A stretch of DNA of 64,000 nucleotides, taken from Conchocele bisecta. Lineage: Eukaryota > Mollusca > Bivalvia > Lucinida > Thyasiridae. The DNA is taken from positions 32,535,175-32,599,174 of the forward strand of contig CM055269.1 in the NCBI GenBank assembly GCA_029237695.1, read 5' to 3'. Shown here piece by piece: positions 23,031 through 33,500 of this stretch. Made by a program: the position numbers and the translations under genes. Every line of letters begins with the position of its first letter. Position 1 is the first letter of the stretch. Under the pieces are notes generated by a model. That model was not told the DNA's origin. It did not search any database and saw only the letters and a list, made by a program, of their open reading frames with translations.

Positions 23031-23235
23031 ATTGGCCGATAGCTTGTCCATGCTAAGATGGCTCAGATGGCAACTCAATGCACAGTATAGTAAGAAGACT
23101 TTATACAAATATTCAATGACATTTACAAAACTATTGTCTTCGAAACAAAGGATGGTGTTCTATGAAGTCAGTCCTTAAGGGCAAAAAGCAACATACATTG
23201 GGGGCTAGACTTAACAATTTTATTCATATAAAACA

Positions 23236-23710
23236 GCCCCGTGCAGGCACCGGGGCGGGATCAACTGATCCTGAGAATAGTGCTGCAGTAGCCATTGCTT
23301 GTCGTAAAAGGCGACTAAACTGGCTTAACGATTGGGTTCATACTTTCCGGAACCCACTATACCGGATTTGGCCCTCATGTACATTTTTGGCTTTCTTGTA
23401 TGTGAGAGTTGAGTCAGGCTATGCCCCATATATAAAAGTAAGATTAGCGCTAATCCTATTACTTTTAGGGGATGGGACAAATGATGCTGGTGTGGCGAGG
23501 GCCTGGCACCAGATCAGGTTGTTCTAATTTCAGGACTGAATATATATTTTGATTGTAAATATTGAGTTCTGAAGTTGGGATTTACCCCCCTCGGACAGGT
23601 GGATACGGGACTCGACCCCGTTGACCCGTCTGCGTGTAGACTCCCTGAGGCTTGTACCTCTATGTCAGAAAAGCGGACGTTAAACCCTATTCACTCACTC
23701 ACTCACTCAC
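23236..23710 (+). mobile_element. SINE S1, full copy with target-site duplication
   Basis: 475 bp flanked by the 12-bp direct repeat TCATATAAAACA (23224-23235, 23711-23722). It begins GCCCCGTGCAGGCACCGGGG, has TCGTAAAAGGCGACTAAA, a B-box-like GGGTTCATAC, the shared body, and ends CGGACGTTAAACCC and an (ACTC)n tail. The duplicate at 24540-24560 reads straight through TCATATAAAACAATTC without the insertion, so the borders are secure. No protein is encoded; retroposition would depend on a LINE elsewhere. Confidence 0.85.
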
Positions 23711-23844
23711 TCATATAAAACAATTCAAGTACGAAGATAACAACTTTTAAAATCTCAAATTAGACCCTAAATAATTGATTGGTCAATATTATATTGACCA
23801 ATCAAAATGCTTGTGTCCAACTTTGCAATTTGACATGGAGCTTA

Positions 23845-24031
23845 TGAGATTTGTGTCCAGTGTAGCTCCTGATCAACTCATGTAGCCTGATAACAATCTA
23901 TATCGGTTGTTAGAAGAATGACAGGAGTTTCATTGATGGAATGGTGAACAGTGCAGATCCTGATCAGACTGTGCGGATGCACAGGCTGATCTGGATCTAC
24001 ACTGGTCACAAAACCCATAAGCCCCATTTCT
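23845..24031. mobile_element. MITE family M1 copy
   Basis: Carries TGTAGCTCCTGATCAAC, GTTAGAAGAATGACAGGAG, CAGATCCTGATCAGACTGTG, CTGATCTGGATCTACACTGG and CCCCATTTCTC. The outer GTGGCTGTGACTG terminus is cut by the adjoining TATCGA repeat. Confidence 0.65.
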
Positions 24032-24034
24032 CGA

Positions 24035-24140
24035 CGTTGCCGATATATCGATTTATCAGGAGTATATCGAGACGTATATCGAGATAAGCAGGTATATCGA
24101 GGTAAGAGATATCGAGATACAGAGAATCAGCTGTATTTAG
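24035..24140. mobile_element. TATCGA-rich transposon end fragment
   Basis: CGATATATCGATTTATCAGG, ATATCGAGATAAGCAGGTAT and ATCAGCTGTAT match the right part of the element at 61434-62193. Likely a truncated DNA transposon; duplicated at 24898-24967. Confidence 0.55.
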
Positions 24141-24349
24141 TATATACCCGGAGTACAGGTCAGACAGCCTACATGACTGTGCACTCTAGATAGGCCATGT
24201 AGAGATTTCGGTGTTTTATCAAAGGGACACATTTTTTGTCCGCAATCAGATTGGGTATTGACTTCAGCTACATATAATGGATAGGATGTTGTAAATAATT
24301 CTTTTTAGAACATAAATTGTATTTATAGTTTATCTGCCAAATTCTGAGC

Positions 24350-24975
24350 TGTGAAATTGGCCGATAGCTAGTCCATGCTAAGATGGCAACTCAATGCACT
24401 GTATAGTATACACTAAGAAGACTTTGTTCAAATATTCAATGACAGTTACAAAGCTATTGTCTTCGAAACAAAGGATGGTGTTCTATGAAGTCGGTCCTTA
24501 AGGGCAAAAGCAACATACATTGGGGGCTAGGCTTAACAATTTTATTCATATAAAACAATTCAAGTACCAAGATAACAACTTTTAAAATCTCAGATTAGAC
24601 CCTGATATTATATTGACCAATCAAAATGCTTGTGTCTAACTTTGCAATTTGAATGTTGTTATAACAAGACCCGATATGTGAGCAAGAATGGAGAAATGGA
24701 GCTTATGAGATTTGTGTCCAGTGTAGCTCCTGATCAACTAACTCGTGTAGCCTGATAACAATCTATATCGGTTGTTAGAAGAATGACAGGAGTTTCATTG
24801 ATGGAATGGTGAACAGTGCCGATCCTGATCAGACTGTGCGGATTCATAGGCTGATCTGGATCTACACTGGTCACAAAACCCATAAGCCCCATTTCTCGAC
24901 GTTTCCGATATATCGATTTATCAGGAGTATATCGAGACGTATATCGAGATAAGCAGGTATATCGAGGTCACATGC
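24350..24975 (+). repeat. Segmental tandem duplication, copy 2 (without SINE)
   Basis: Uninterrupted partner of 23030-24135. It holds its own M1 MITE (24683-24895) and TATCGA fragment. Confidence 0.8.
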
Positions 24976-25179
24976 AGGCAGGTAGGAACATTGGAGAAAT
25001 CTGACACTCACACAGAATCGTCTCCTAACCTCTATATTATCTCCAGTCACAACCGCATATATGAAACTTTCTGAGCATGTGATTGAGTTTCGTGCTCCAA
25101 ATAGAGGTGTTCTCACACTCAGACATTCAAATTCGGTTGAGTTCAAATTTTGGTTGCATGCTCAGAAAGCTATAATTAA

Positions 25180-25305
25180 CCCTTTCACCCCTAAATATCC
25201 AACATTGGCTTGTCCATGCTAATTTTTGGACTACTCCATTAATGAAAAATGTGTATTTTTTTTTAAATTAAAAAATAAAGATGAATGCTGCAGATCCTGA
25301 TCAGT
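25180..25305. mobile_element. Truncated MITE family P1
   Basis: TTAA|CCCTTTCACCCCTAAATATC and then TGCAGATCCTGATCAG, where it is cut off by the start of a minus-strand SINE. Confidence 0.6.
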
Positions 25306-25715
25306 TTGTTCGTTTGTTTGTTGGGGTTTAACGGCCTATCAACAGCTAAGGTCATTTAAGGCCAGGTCAATGGGTTTAGTACTAAATCCCATATATTACC
25401 TGTACAAGTACATGTACATGTTCAAGTACAAATGGAGAAATCAGAACTGAATATTTACAATAAAAAAACTATATTCAGCCCTGAAATCAGAATAATCCTG
25501 ATCTGATGCCAGGTCCTCGCCACACCACAATCACTTGCCCCCCTCCCAAAAGTAGTGGGATCAGTAATAATCTTACTACTTTTATAATTGGCAATAACCC
25601 AATTAAACTCTCAGGTAACAAAAGAGCCAAAGATAAAAACGTACCTGAGGGCCAAACCAGGCAAATCATGATTCCTATAAGGAGGAACCCAATCCTGATC
25701 AGGCAGCTCGCTATT
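25305..25715 (-). mobile_element. SINE S1, minus strand
   Basis: Reads as an AAAC-rich tail (complement of GTTTGTTCGTTTGTTTGTT), then AACGGCCTATCAACAGCTAA, a body with CCAGGTCCTCGCCACACC and CGTACCTGAGGGCCAAACC, to the 5' side near 25700. Confidence 0.8.
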
Positions 25716-25737
25716 AGCCGGCTCAACTGGATCTACT

Positions 25738-26312
25738 GTCTGTTTCACGAAAGCTGCCCAAATTGTACGGCTATATAAACAATTCAAAAACAAGATTTCT
25801 TTTGATAATATTAAATTAAAGGAAAAATTAACGATAAGCCTTCTTTTTATTTCGTGAAATTTGGTAAAATATTGATTTTATTGCGAAAAAACAATTTCCC
25901 CATGTTAAATCCGCATAGACATCTTCACGGAGTGAAGATGTCTATGGGGATTTAACATGGGGATTTTTTTTTTTAATTTTAGAAATTTTAAGAAAATACT
26001 GGACCGATTTTTAAAAATTTAACTTTTGTTTTCTTAGTTAGATCATATCCAAGCTATCTAGTCAGGTTTCAGAGTCAATTTCCAATTTTTTTCGTTTTTT
26101 GACTCCTCCCACACTTCCTTACCACTTTTTCCCCCATGTTGAATTCCCATAGACAAATCAATTTTTCGTAATAAAATCAATATTTGACCGAATTTCACGA
26201 AATAAAAAGAAGGCTCATTCTTAAATTTTCCTTTAATTTAATATTATCGAAAATAATATTGTTTTTGAAATGTCTATATAGACGTAAAATTTGGGCAGCT
26301 TTCGTGAAACAG
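25738..26312. mobile_element. 575-bp element with about 170-bp terminal inverted repeats
   Basis: GTCTGTTTCACGAAAGCTGC and its reverse complement lie at the two ends. The arms continue through AATATTAAATTAAAGGAAAA, TTATTTCGTGAAATT and ATATTGATTTTATT to the CCCCATGTT centre. Position 25898-25962 is a nested palindrome around AGACATCTTCAC. Arm fragments recur at 42100-42300, 51340-51380 and 51815-51900. Confidence 0.7.
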
Positions 26313-26595
26313 ACTATAGTGTTTGCAAATGTTGGCTTTATGGTTGTGGGGGCGAAATGGTTAAGGGCCCATTACAAGTCATCAATGAACCACAGTACCC
26401 TACGAGAATTCAACATGGCAGTAATGATACAATATATATGATAAAAGGTGGGCAGGTGAGCTGGAGTTGATATGTCAAATGGGCCACCGGCTGATGCCAA
26501 ATCATCTTGTGATGTGTACATCTAGTGTAGTACCAGATCAGCCTGTCCCATTAGAGGCTACACTGTCCGCCATGCAATGTGGGAAATGCCATTAA

Positions 26596-26798
26596 CCCTT
26601 TCACCATCAAATATCCGACATTGATGGTTACATTTTAATTTTTAGACTGTTCCATTCATACGAAACGGGGTGTGGATCTAACAATCTTAAAATACCGGCA
26701 AACACTGCAGATCCTGATGAGACGGCTCGTTACGAGCCGTCTCATCCGGATCTGTAGTGTTTGTAAACATTGAATTATAGCCTGTGGTGCTGAAAGGG
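26596..26798. mobile_element. TTAA-flanked MITE family P1, complete
   Basis: TTAA|CCCTTTCACCATCAAATATC ... CTGTGGTGCTGAAAGGG|TTAA, with the palindromic centre GACGGCTCG-TTA-CGAGCCGTC. CCC...GGG plus TTAA is typical of piggyBac-type ends. Confidence 0.8.
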
Positions 26799-26894
26799 TT
26801 AAGCTTTCAGTTAGCCAATTAGGCATGTTTCTGAATGTAAATATCCTGGAAGATAAGGGCCTGTGATTAGCCAAACTGTGATTAGCACACAATT

Positions 26895-27338
26895 TATTAT
26901 TGTGTCACTATTCCACCAGTTCTAAAAATTGAGTGCCCACTATACAGATATAATCATTTAGTAATATTTATTTTACTGATAGTGATGCGCGGTGGTATCA
27001 GGCTACTTTCATATGCAAATGAGGCATGATATTTTTTAATTAATTACACTAATTAAATGCGTCACATGAAAAATAATATTTTTGACCGATTATGATGTAT
27101 CATTGCACATCAAAAAATAAATACAGATAATAAATAGTAATGTCCCTTTAAGTTTTAAGGAAACACGGTTATCGCCCCTGATATCACTGTGGAAATTTAT
27201 GTCTGGTACAAAATGTATAATAATGCCAATCAATATGTGGGGTAATTGTGAATGAATGTTTATTTTTGCCAGAAAATGTCTCTGATGATGTCTCTTGATA
27301 TAAATAACATTTTGTGCCTACTGAGTGGGCATGTACCT
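26895..27338. mobile_element. TTAA element T1, left end missing
   Basis: Shares CATATGCAAATGAGGCATGA, CTGATATCACTG and ACATTTTGTGCCTACTGAGTGGGCATGTACCT with the complete copies at 58508-60111 and 62689-63587. The left terminal GGTACATGCCC is absent. Confidence 0.65.
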
Positions 27339-27428
27339 GTAACATACAGAATGGCGGACAGTGTAGAACTAATCAGAGATCCAAGATCTACACTTGCTGC
27401 AAAAGTATCACCATCCACTTGGGCACCA

Positions 27429-27677
27429 GGGGCCCGTTTCACTAAATTTCGTACGACTAAAATGATCGTAACTGCAAATTTAGGATCGTCTGTAAAATTC
27501 AATTCATGGATTTACATTTATTGAGCATAGGCTGCATATGCAGCCTATGCTCAATAAATGCAAATCCAATACTTGTTTACAAGAAAACATGGTTAATGCG
27601 AAATTTACAGACTACATGTATCATAATTTTGCACTTACAAACATTTTAGTCATACAAAGTTTAGTGAAACGGCCCCC
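27429..27677. mobile_element. Hairpin MITE family M2
   Basis: GGGGCCCGTTTCACTAAATTTC to GTGAAACGGCCCCC, with the centre TTGAGCATAGGCTGCATATG palindrome at about 27520-27560. Confidence 0.85.
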
Positions 27678-27879
27678 AGAGAACCACATGGAAATAGAAC
27701 CTCAGCTTCTGGGCTATTTTGGAGATCAGTGAAATGGGACTATGATAAAACATTTGCCTCACCATGAACACAAACAATGGAGCATATTACACATCATGTA
27801 GGTATAAATAAGCCGTCGGCTGAGAGAAAGTACCATAGGACATTTATGGCTAGTTTAGACTGTGAGCATCATGTGCAAA

Positions 27880-28027
27880 CTAGAAAGCCAAGGCCCGCAT
27901 GTCGTGCCCGCCGAGGCTTTGATAGTATACCTAAAAACTTTAACCAAATACTTTAACCTGGATGCATGTGCGAGTACGTACGCCAATGTGCCGACTATAT
28001 CGTGCTGTCCGCAAGCAGGCGTGGCAA
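27880..28027 (-). mobile_element. Short Helentron-like element (family HD)
   Basis: Minus-strand reading: TTGCCACGCCTGCTTGCGGAC at the 5' end, a GTACGTACTCG block, AAAGTTTTTAGG, then GGCGGGCACGACATGC, GGGCCTTGGC and TTTCTAG|T. Confidence 0.6.
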
Positions 28028-28284
28028 TACAGATCGATAGAAAGTTTTACACATAATTTTTTTTACTTGACAGATTGGGTGACGTGTAGGCCCTGATCAG
28101 ACTGTGATCAGGGGCTACACTGGTGCACACAATCATCGGGTACCTTTTGTCAGCCGCCAACCATTATGTCAATAAAAGTGCAGTGCCATATCCATACTAC
28201 ATGTCTACATGATGATAATGATGATAAATACAATGGATTAAACTTCATAATAGATACATTAAAATGCGAACAGTCAACATGTGT

Positions 28285-28680
28285 GCAAGTCCTAGTGATG
28301 TGTGCAAGTCCCAAGTCCGAATAGTGTGTTTGTACATCATAATAGTGTATTCCCAAGTCCGAATAGTGTGTTTGCAAGTCATAAGAGTGTGTTCCCAAGT
28401 CCTAATAGTGTGTTTGCAAGTCATAATAGTGTGTTTGCAAGTCCGAATAGTGTGTTTGCAAGTCATAATAGGGTGATCCCAAGTCCGAATAGTGTATTTG
28501 CAAGTCATAATAGTGTGTTTGCAAGTCCGAATAGTGTGTTTGCAAGTCATAATACTCTGTTTGTAAGTCTGAATAGTGTGTTTGCAAGTCATAATACTCT
28601 GTTTGTAAGTCATAATAGTCTATTTGCAAGACCTATTTGTGTGCTTCCAAGTCATAATAGTGTTCTTGCAAGTTCTAATA
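28285..28680. repeat. 21-bp minisatellite (heptad frame), array 1
   Basis: About 18 units of AAGTCNNAATAGTGTGTTTGC (CG or AT at NN). Because the unit is 21 bp, several frames on both strands stay open for over 100 codons as seven-residue repeats (for example VFASHNS on plus). No start context, splice sites or conserved flank support a gene. Confidence 0.9.
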
Positions 28681-28789
28681 CAGACAAACCGGTGAATAAA
28701 GGCCAGCCATGGGAACAGAAAAATCTGATTGAATAATTGGGAAAACAAAAGTTTAATTGATATTCTGAGGTGGCCTTTAGCACAGGTTT

Positions 28790-28970
28790 GACTAGTGTGT
28801 TTGCAAGACCTAATGATGAGCTTGCAAGACCTAATGATGAGCCTAATGATGAGCTTGCAAGATCTAATGATGAGCTTGCAAGACCTAATGATGAGCCTAA
28901 TGATGAGCTTGCAAGACCTAATGATGAGCTTGCAAGACCTAATGATGAGTATGCAAGACTTTTAATAGTG
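28790..28970. repeat. 21-bp minisatellite, array 2
   Basis: Eight or more units of CTTGCAAGACCTAATGATGAG plus internal 12-bp CCTAATGATGAG half-units. Clearly related to array 1 and likely one array split by sequence turnover; a few more units (GTATTTGCAAGTCCTAATAG) follow at 29170-29240 after a MITE insertion. Confidence 0.85.
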
Positions 28971-28981
28971 TGTAGGTCTAA

Positions 28982-29170
28982 CCCTTAGACCGCTACACAC
29001 AACACTTATTGTCTGCTGTTGCTTTTATATCTTGCCTTATTTCTCAATAAAAACATGGTTTGACAGCACTGTCAAACCATGTTGTAAATTATTCTAAAGT
29101 GCTGTCAAAGCATGTTTTTGATGATAAAAATAGAAAATAAACAGCAGACAACAAAAAATTAAGATAAGGG
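28982..29170. mobile_element. MITE family P2 inside the minisatellite
   Basis: CCCTTAGACCGCTACACACA ... AGATAAGGG|TTAA, inserted between minisatellite array 2 and its remnant. The inner pair TGGTTTGACAGCACTGTCAA forms a short palindrome. Confidence 0.75.
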
Positions 29171-29240
29171 TTAATATTGTATTTGCAAGTCCTAATAGTG
29201 TGTTTTCAAGTCCTACTGAGGTGTTTGCAAGTCCTGCAAT

Positions 29241-29734
29241 GGTCAGATGATGGCTGATGTGATTGAATGGTGCTTATTGCCATGTATAATCCAGAGCTGG
29301 CTACATGCAAGAAGATCTACTAATAATACCAATACGTGCCACCAAATAATTACCATTCAGCCACGGAGTTTACATAGATCACAGTTTACCACCAGTTGGC
29401 GTCTGAATTTAAATGCCGTAAAACACAGGAAAGTGCATTTTAAAGAGCTCGAAAACAGGACAACCCCCTAGTTGCGAACAGTAACTCTTGCAATTCCCGT
29501 ACCGTCCGACCTTCGCAACTAGACAACCCCCCCATTCCCCAAATGCTGGATCCGCCCCTGTGAGGTCTAGCTTTAACAAAGTGTCCACACCATTTCAACT
29601 AATGATAACTTATGTCGTGTACTTCCAATCACAGCTGCCACATGGTTTTTCACTGCAGTCACAGAATATTTTCTCCTTCCAAAATATTTCCCGCTCACCC
29701 GGACTCCCACCCAAACTGAGCAGAAAAAGTGAAA
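29241..29734. other. No recognisable gene
   Basis: Unique-looking sequence apart from a lone GCTGGATCCGCCCCTG transposon end near 29545. No coding or RNA signal found. Confidence 0.35.
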
Positions 29735-29926
29735 GAAAGTGAATACGTTTAACGTCCCAGCAACAGCTAGTCATAGAGACGGAACCACAGTTTAAGGTCT
29801 CATCCGACAGACCAGTGGGATGGAAATTAATGTATAATGTATTTTTAATGCCTATAGTGAGGATTGAACTCACAACCTCCGGTATTTAAGTCCAATTCAT
29901 TATCCCCTAGGCCACGGCCCATCCCT
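29735..29926 (-). mobile_element. tRNA-derived SINE (family S2)
   Basis: On the minus strand the head contains a perfect A box, TGGCCTAGGGG (29914-29904), and a B box, GAGTTCAATCC (29871-29861), 43 bp apart, the spacing found in tRNA genes. The stem CCTCACTATAGG side and the GGAGGTTGTGAG segment also look tRNA-like. The body continues to GCTGTTGCTGGGACGTTAAAC at the 3' end, resembling the 3' end of family S1. It is not a functional tRNA: acceptor pairing is poor and a long tail follows. Confidence 0.7.
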
Positions 29927-30295
29927 AAACTGAGCAGAAATATTAGCCAAATATTCTCCTCTCTACAACCGTTATTAGCGATGTGCACGAACATACTGGA
30001 TTTTTTAATCATGCGGAGATGTGGCACTCCTGGCAGTGATTGGTGCGAGCTTTTAAGCGAAACAAAAATTGGAAAGAGGAAAATAATTGCTAGTGGGGGA
30101 GGTGCGGGTGAGAGGGGTGGTGGGGCTGATTGAGCATATCTGTCAACACCGCTATATCACTGTATACATTGAGTTCATACACATGTAGTTATAAACTTCC
30201 TCTGAGCACATCACAATCATCCTCATCCTCATCTGTGTGGGACGAGCCTCCTCACGACAAATAATTCTCTTAATTATGCACGGAGGTATATCGTG

Positions 30296-30400
30296 TTACC
30301 ACTCATTTGAACCGTCTCGCCGAGACGGTTCAAATGAATGGTCATAACATATACTTCTGAGAAGAAGTAAGAAAAATAAAAATAGCGAAAATTATTTCCA
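30296..30400. mobile_element. MITE family P3 fragment
   Basis: CATTTGAACCGTCTCG-CCGAGACGGTTC palindrome followed by ATGGTCATAACATATACTTC; it abuts the 3' end of the CMTR1 coding sequence, so it may lie in the 3' untranslated region. Confidence 0.65.
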
Positions 30401-30431
30401 CTTTCGGTCAGAACTTCACACACATGGGCCG

Positions 30432-30573
30432 CTATCTCTGTGGCACGAGCCTCCGCAAGTGTTCCAGAACCAGTTCCTTGGAGAGTTTTGTGTCGTCCTC
30501 GCGGCAGTGTTGGTCCTCGATCAGCTTCACACCTTCGTCCCACGCCCAGTGGTAACTGTGCAGCTTAGTATCC
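30432..30573 (-). CDS. CMTR1: CMTR1 terminal coding exon
   Basis: 142 nt after acceptor TTACAG. It completes an Arg codon and encodes [17 protein letters not shown] and [17 protein letters not shown], ending at TAG. Matches the human C-terminal pattern of WEWGDG and DKLSKEDVL. Confidence 0.9.
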
Positions 30574-33500
30574 CTGTAACCAACCGTTCCACGTCAGATA
30601 TCAGTGTATTGGGTTCAAGCTTTTATGATTTATATGGGCCCCGACAACCGTTATCGCATCACCAGTTTCCGTCGATGCAGATTAATAAAAAAGACAACAG
30701 CATTCGCCATATTTGACAGAAACATCAAATCAGCAAAATTTCTTCCTTCACTATAAAATATTGCAGACTTTTGAAATCAATATTAGTGAAAAACATCGAG
30801 CCATTAATGCAGGTACTTCCAGAGGCGGGCCCAAATAATTGGTTACATCAAAGGCATTTATGAAGATATAAGGAAACTATCTAAATATTGCATGAATGGA
30901 CAAGCATAACCCTTTTCATGCTGAGGATACGTACGCCTTTATGTTTGTGGAAAATCCTAAATAATTTCCTTCTATGCGCTCAGAAGTATATGTCGTAACC
31001 ACCATTTGAACCGTCTCGTCGAGACAGTTCAAATGAGTGGTCACAACATATACTTTCATTGAGAAATAACAACAAAAAATATTTAATAAATTTCCTACCC
31101 GTAAAGGTGTATTCCGCATGTAATGGGAGACATTGCTCATCTATCCTCACTGATATAAATTCAAAGTTGGTTCTAAGCAAACAAATATTTAAGAAAACAG
31201 CCATAGCCTTATTCCAAAGTGACCTAATCTTTCGCTGGTATCAACGTCAATGTTGTAAATAAGATTGACAGATTATTTTACCAATATTAGTTCAAGGATA
31301 CAGAGATATAGAGGTTGACTGAATGCCCGACTATGTCCGTTTATGTACATGGTGTACAGATGGAAATACATCGTACTGGCGAGGGGACGGGTGGAGGGAG
31401 ATTGTAAATTCAGTACCGTAATACGATATTATTCCAGTCTTAAAATCACTATATCCAGTAGCCTATTTCATCAAAATTGCCGAGTATACTTTAATATAAT
31501 ATCTGGCAAAGTACACTTTGAGGGAGCAATTTTCCATTTAAGGATAAATTTATTAATTTTGATTATACTGAATTTATTTATACATTATCACAGCCATTTT
31601 GGCTGTGATAATGTAATAAATTCAGTATAATAATTCTGCATACTTTTAATCATCAAATATATGCAGTGGTTAGTTCTATATGAAATAATGCATTGAACAT
31701 AGGCTGCATATCAATAAATGTAAACCCAATAATTGTTTACAACAAAACATTGTTAATGTGAAATTTACAGACTATCATACTTTTGCATTTACAAATATTT
31801 TAGTCATAAAAAGTTCAGTGAACATATGTCCGTACCTGGCAGTGGCTATACTGTCCGGGGGACATTGGAAACTGGACTCGCCATTTCGCAGGTTGAAGAA
31901 GTATTTCTTCTGTTGAGACTTGCTCCACTGCATGGTCCAAGGGTCTGCAGATAATGGGTCCATATAAAGGTATGGTGTTATCTTTCTTTGAAAGTTTTAA
32001 GACAGGAAACAGCAGTGCCTGATTGATTAACCCTTTCAACACCACGGGCCTGTATAGTGGTATAGGCAAAACGTGCAGATCCAGATGAGCCAGCTCGTGA
32101 CGAGCCGTTTCATCAGGATCTGCACTTTTTGCAAGTAATTTTGTTATTTTTAGAGAAAAAAACACACCCCCTTTTTATGAATGGACTATTCTGAAAATCA
32201 TTTTGCGACGTTGGATAGGTTGCAAAATCAACATATCAAAATCCATTCCAGTTACTTAGGGGTGAAAGGGTTAATATACTGTTGCTAAATGAGCAGTTAC
32301 CCAAATACACTGCAGTGTTGCTTGATTTGTTGATTTGATTTAATGGTGTCAACAGCTTAGGTCAACAGTTTAGGCCGGGTTAACACGGTCAAACCCCATA
32401 TTTCACCTGTAATGATGGAGGTGGGGTGGGGTGGGGGTGGGGGAAGGGTTACATGAGTGGGCTACAGAATGAAAATATGAATGGTGATAAAGAAGTATTG
32501 AAGATATTGGGTAATTAAAAACATTAACACAGATTTAACAAAACTAGAAATGTGGCCTGTCGGCACACGAATGCCCCCGCTGGCAGCCAAAGAAAACGAG
32601 GCATATTTGATTATAAGCCATTTACCCGAGCGTTAAGGTTTCGAACGCACCAAGTCTGTGACCTTGACCCTGGGCTTAGTGGGGGCGGGACGAATGTGGA
32701 TTGTCACAGGGCAGTAGAGGACCATTGGAGCAATGCGTGTGTGAAATGTGAAGCAGATCCGAGCAAGGAAATAGAAATTATAAGCCATTTACCCGAGCGT
32801 TAAGGTTTCGAACGCACCAAGTATGTGACCTTGACCCTGGGCTTAGCATTGGAACAATGCGTGTGTGAAATGTGAAGCAGATCCGAGCAAGGAAACAGAA
32901 ATTACAAGCCATTTACCCGAGCGTTAAGGTTTCGAACGCACCAAGTCTGTGACCTTGACCCTGGGCTTAGTGGGGCGGGACAAATGTGGATTTGTCCCAG
33001 GGCGGTAGAGGACCATTGGAGCAATGCGTGTGTGAAATGTGAAGCAGATCCGAGCAAGGAAACAGAAATTATAAGCCATTTACCAGAGCGTTAAGGTTTT
33101 GAACGCACCAAGTCTGTGACCTTGACCCTGGGCTTAGTGGGGGCGAAATGAATGTGGATTGTCACAGGGCGGTAGAGGACATTGGAGCAATGCGAGTGTG
33201 AAATGTGAAGCAGATCCAAGCAAGGAAACAGAAATTATAAGCCATTTACCCGAGCGTTAAGGTTTCGAACGCACTAAGTCTGTGACCTTGACCCTGGGCT
33301 TAGTGGAGGCGGGTCGAATGTGGATTGTCACAGGGCGGTAGAGGACCATTGGAGCAATGCGTGTGTGAAATGTGAAGCAGATCCGAGCAAGGAAACATAA
33401 ATTGGAAACTAGCCAAAGAAAACGAGGCATATTTGATTATAAGCCATTTAACTGAGCGTTAAGGTTTCGAACGCACCAAGTCTGTGACCTTGACCCTGGG

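Larger units (their letters stand above)
23030..24135 (+). repeat. Segmental tandem duplication, copy 1 (with SINE inside)
   Basis: Apart from the SINE at 23236-23710, this matches 24350-24975 nearly base for base through AGTCCATGCTAAGATGGC, AAAGGATGGTGTTCTATGA, AACATACATTGGGGGCTAG, an M1 MITE and the TATCGA-rich segment at about 24040-24110. Confidence 0.8.

Noticed and set aside
28245..28736. Open frames of 120-144 codons on both strands
   Set aside because: They are produced by a 21-bp minisatellite; no splice sites, start context or non-repeat domain.
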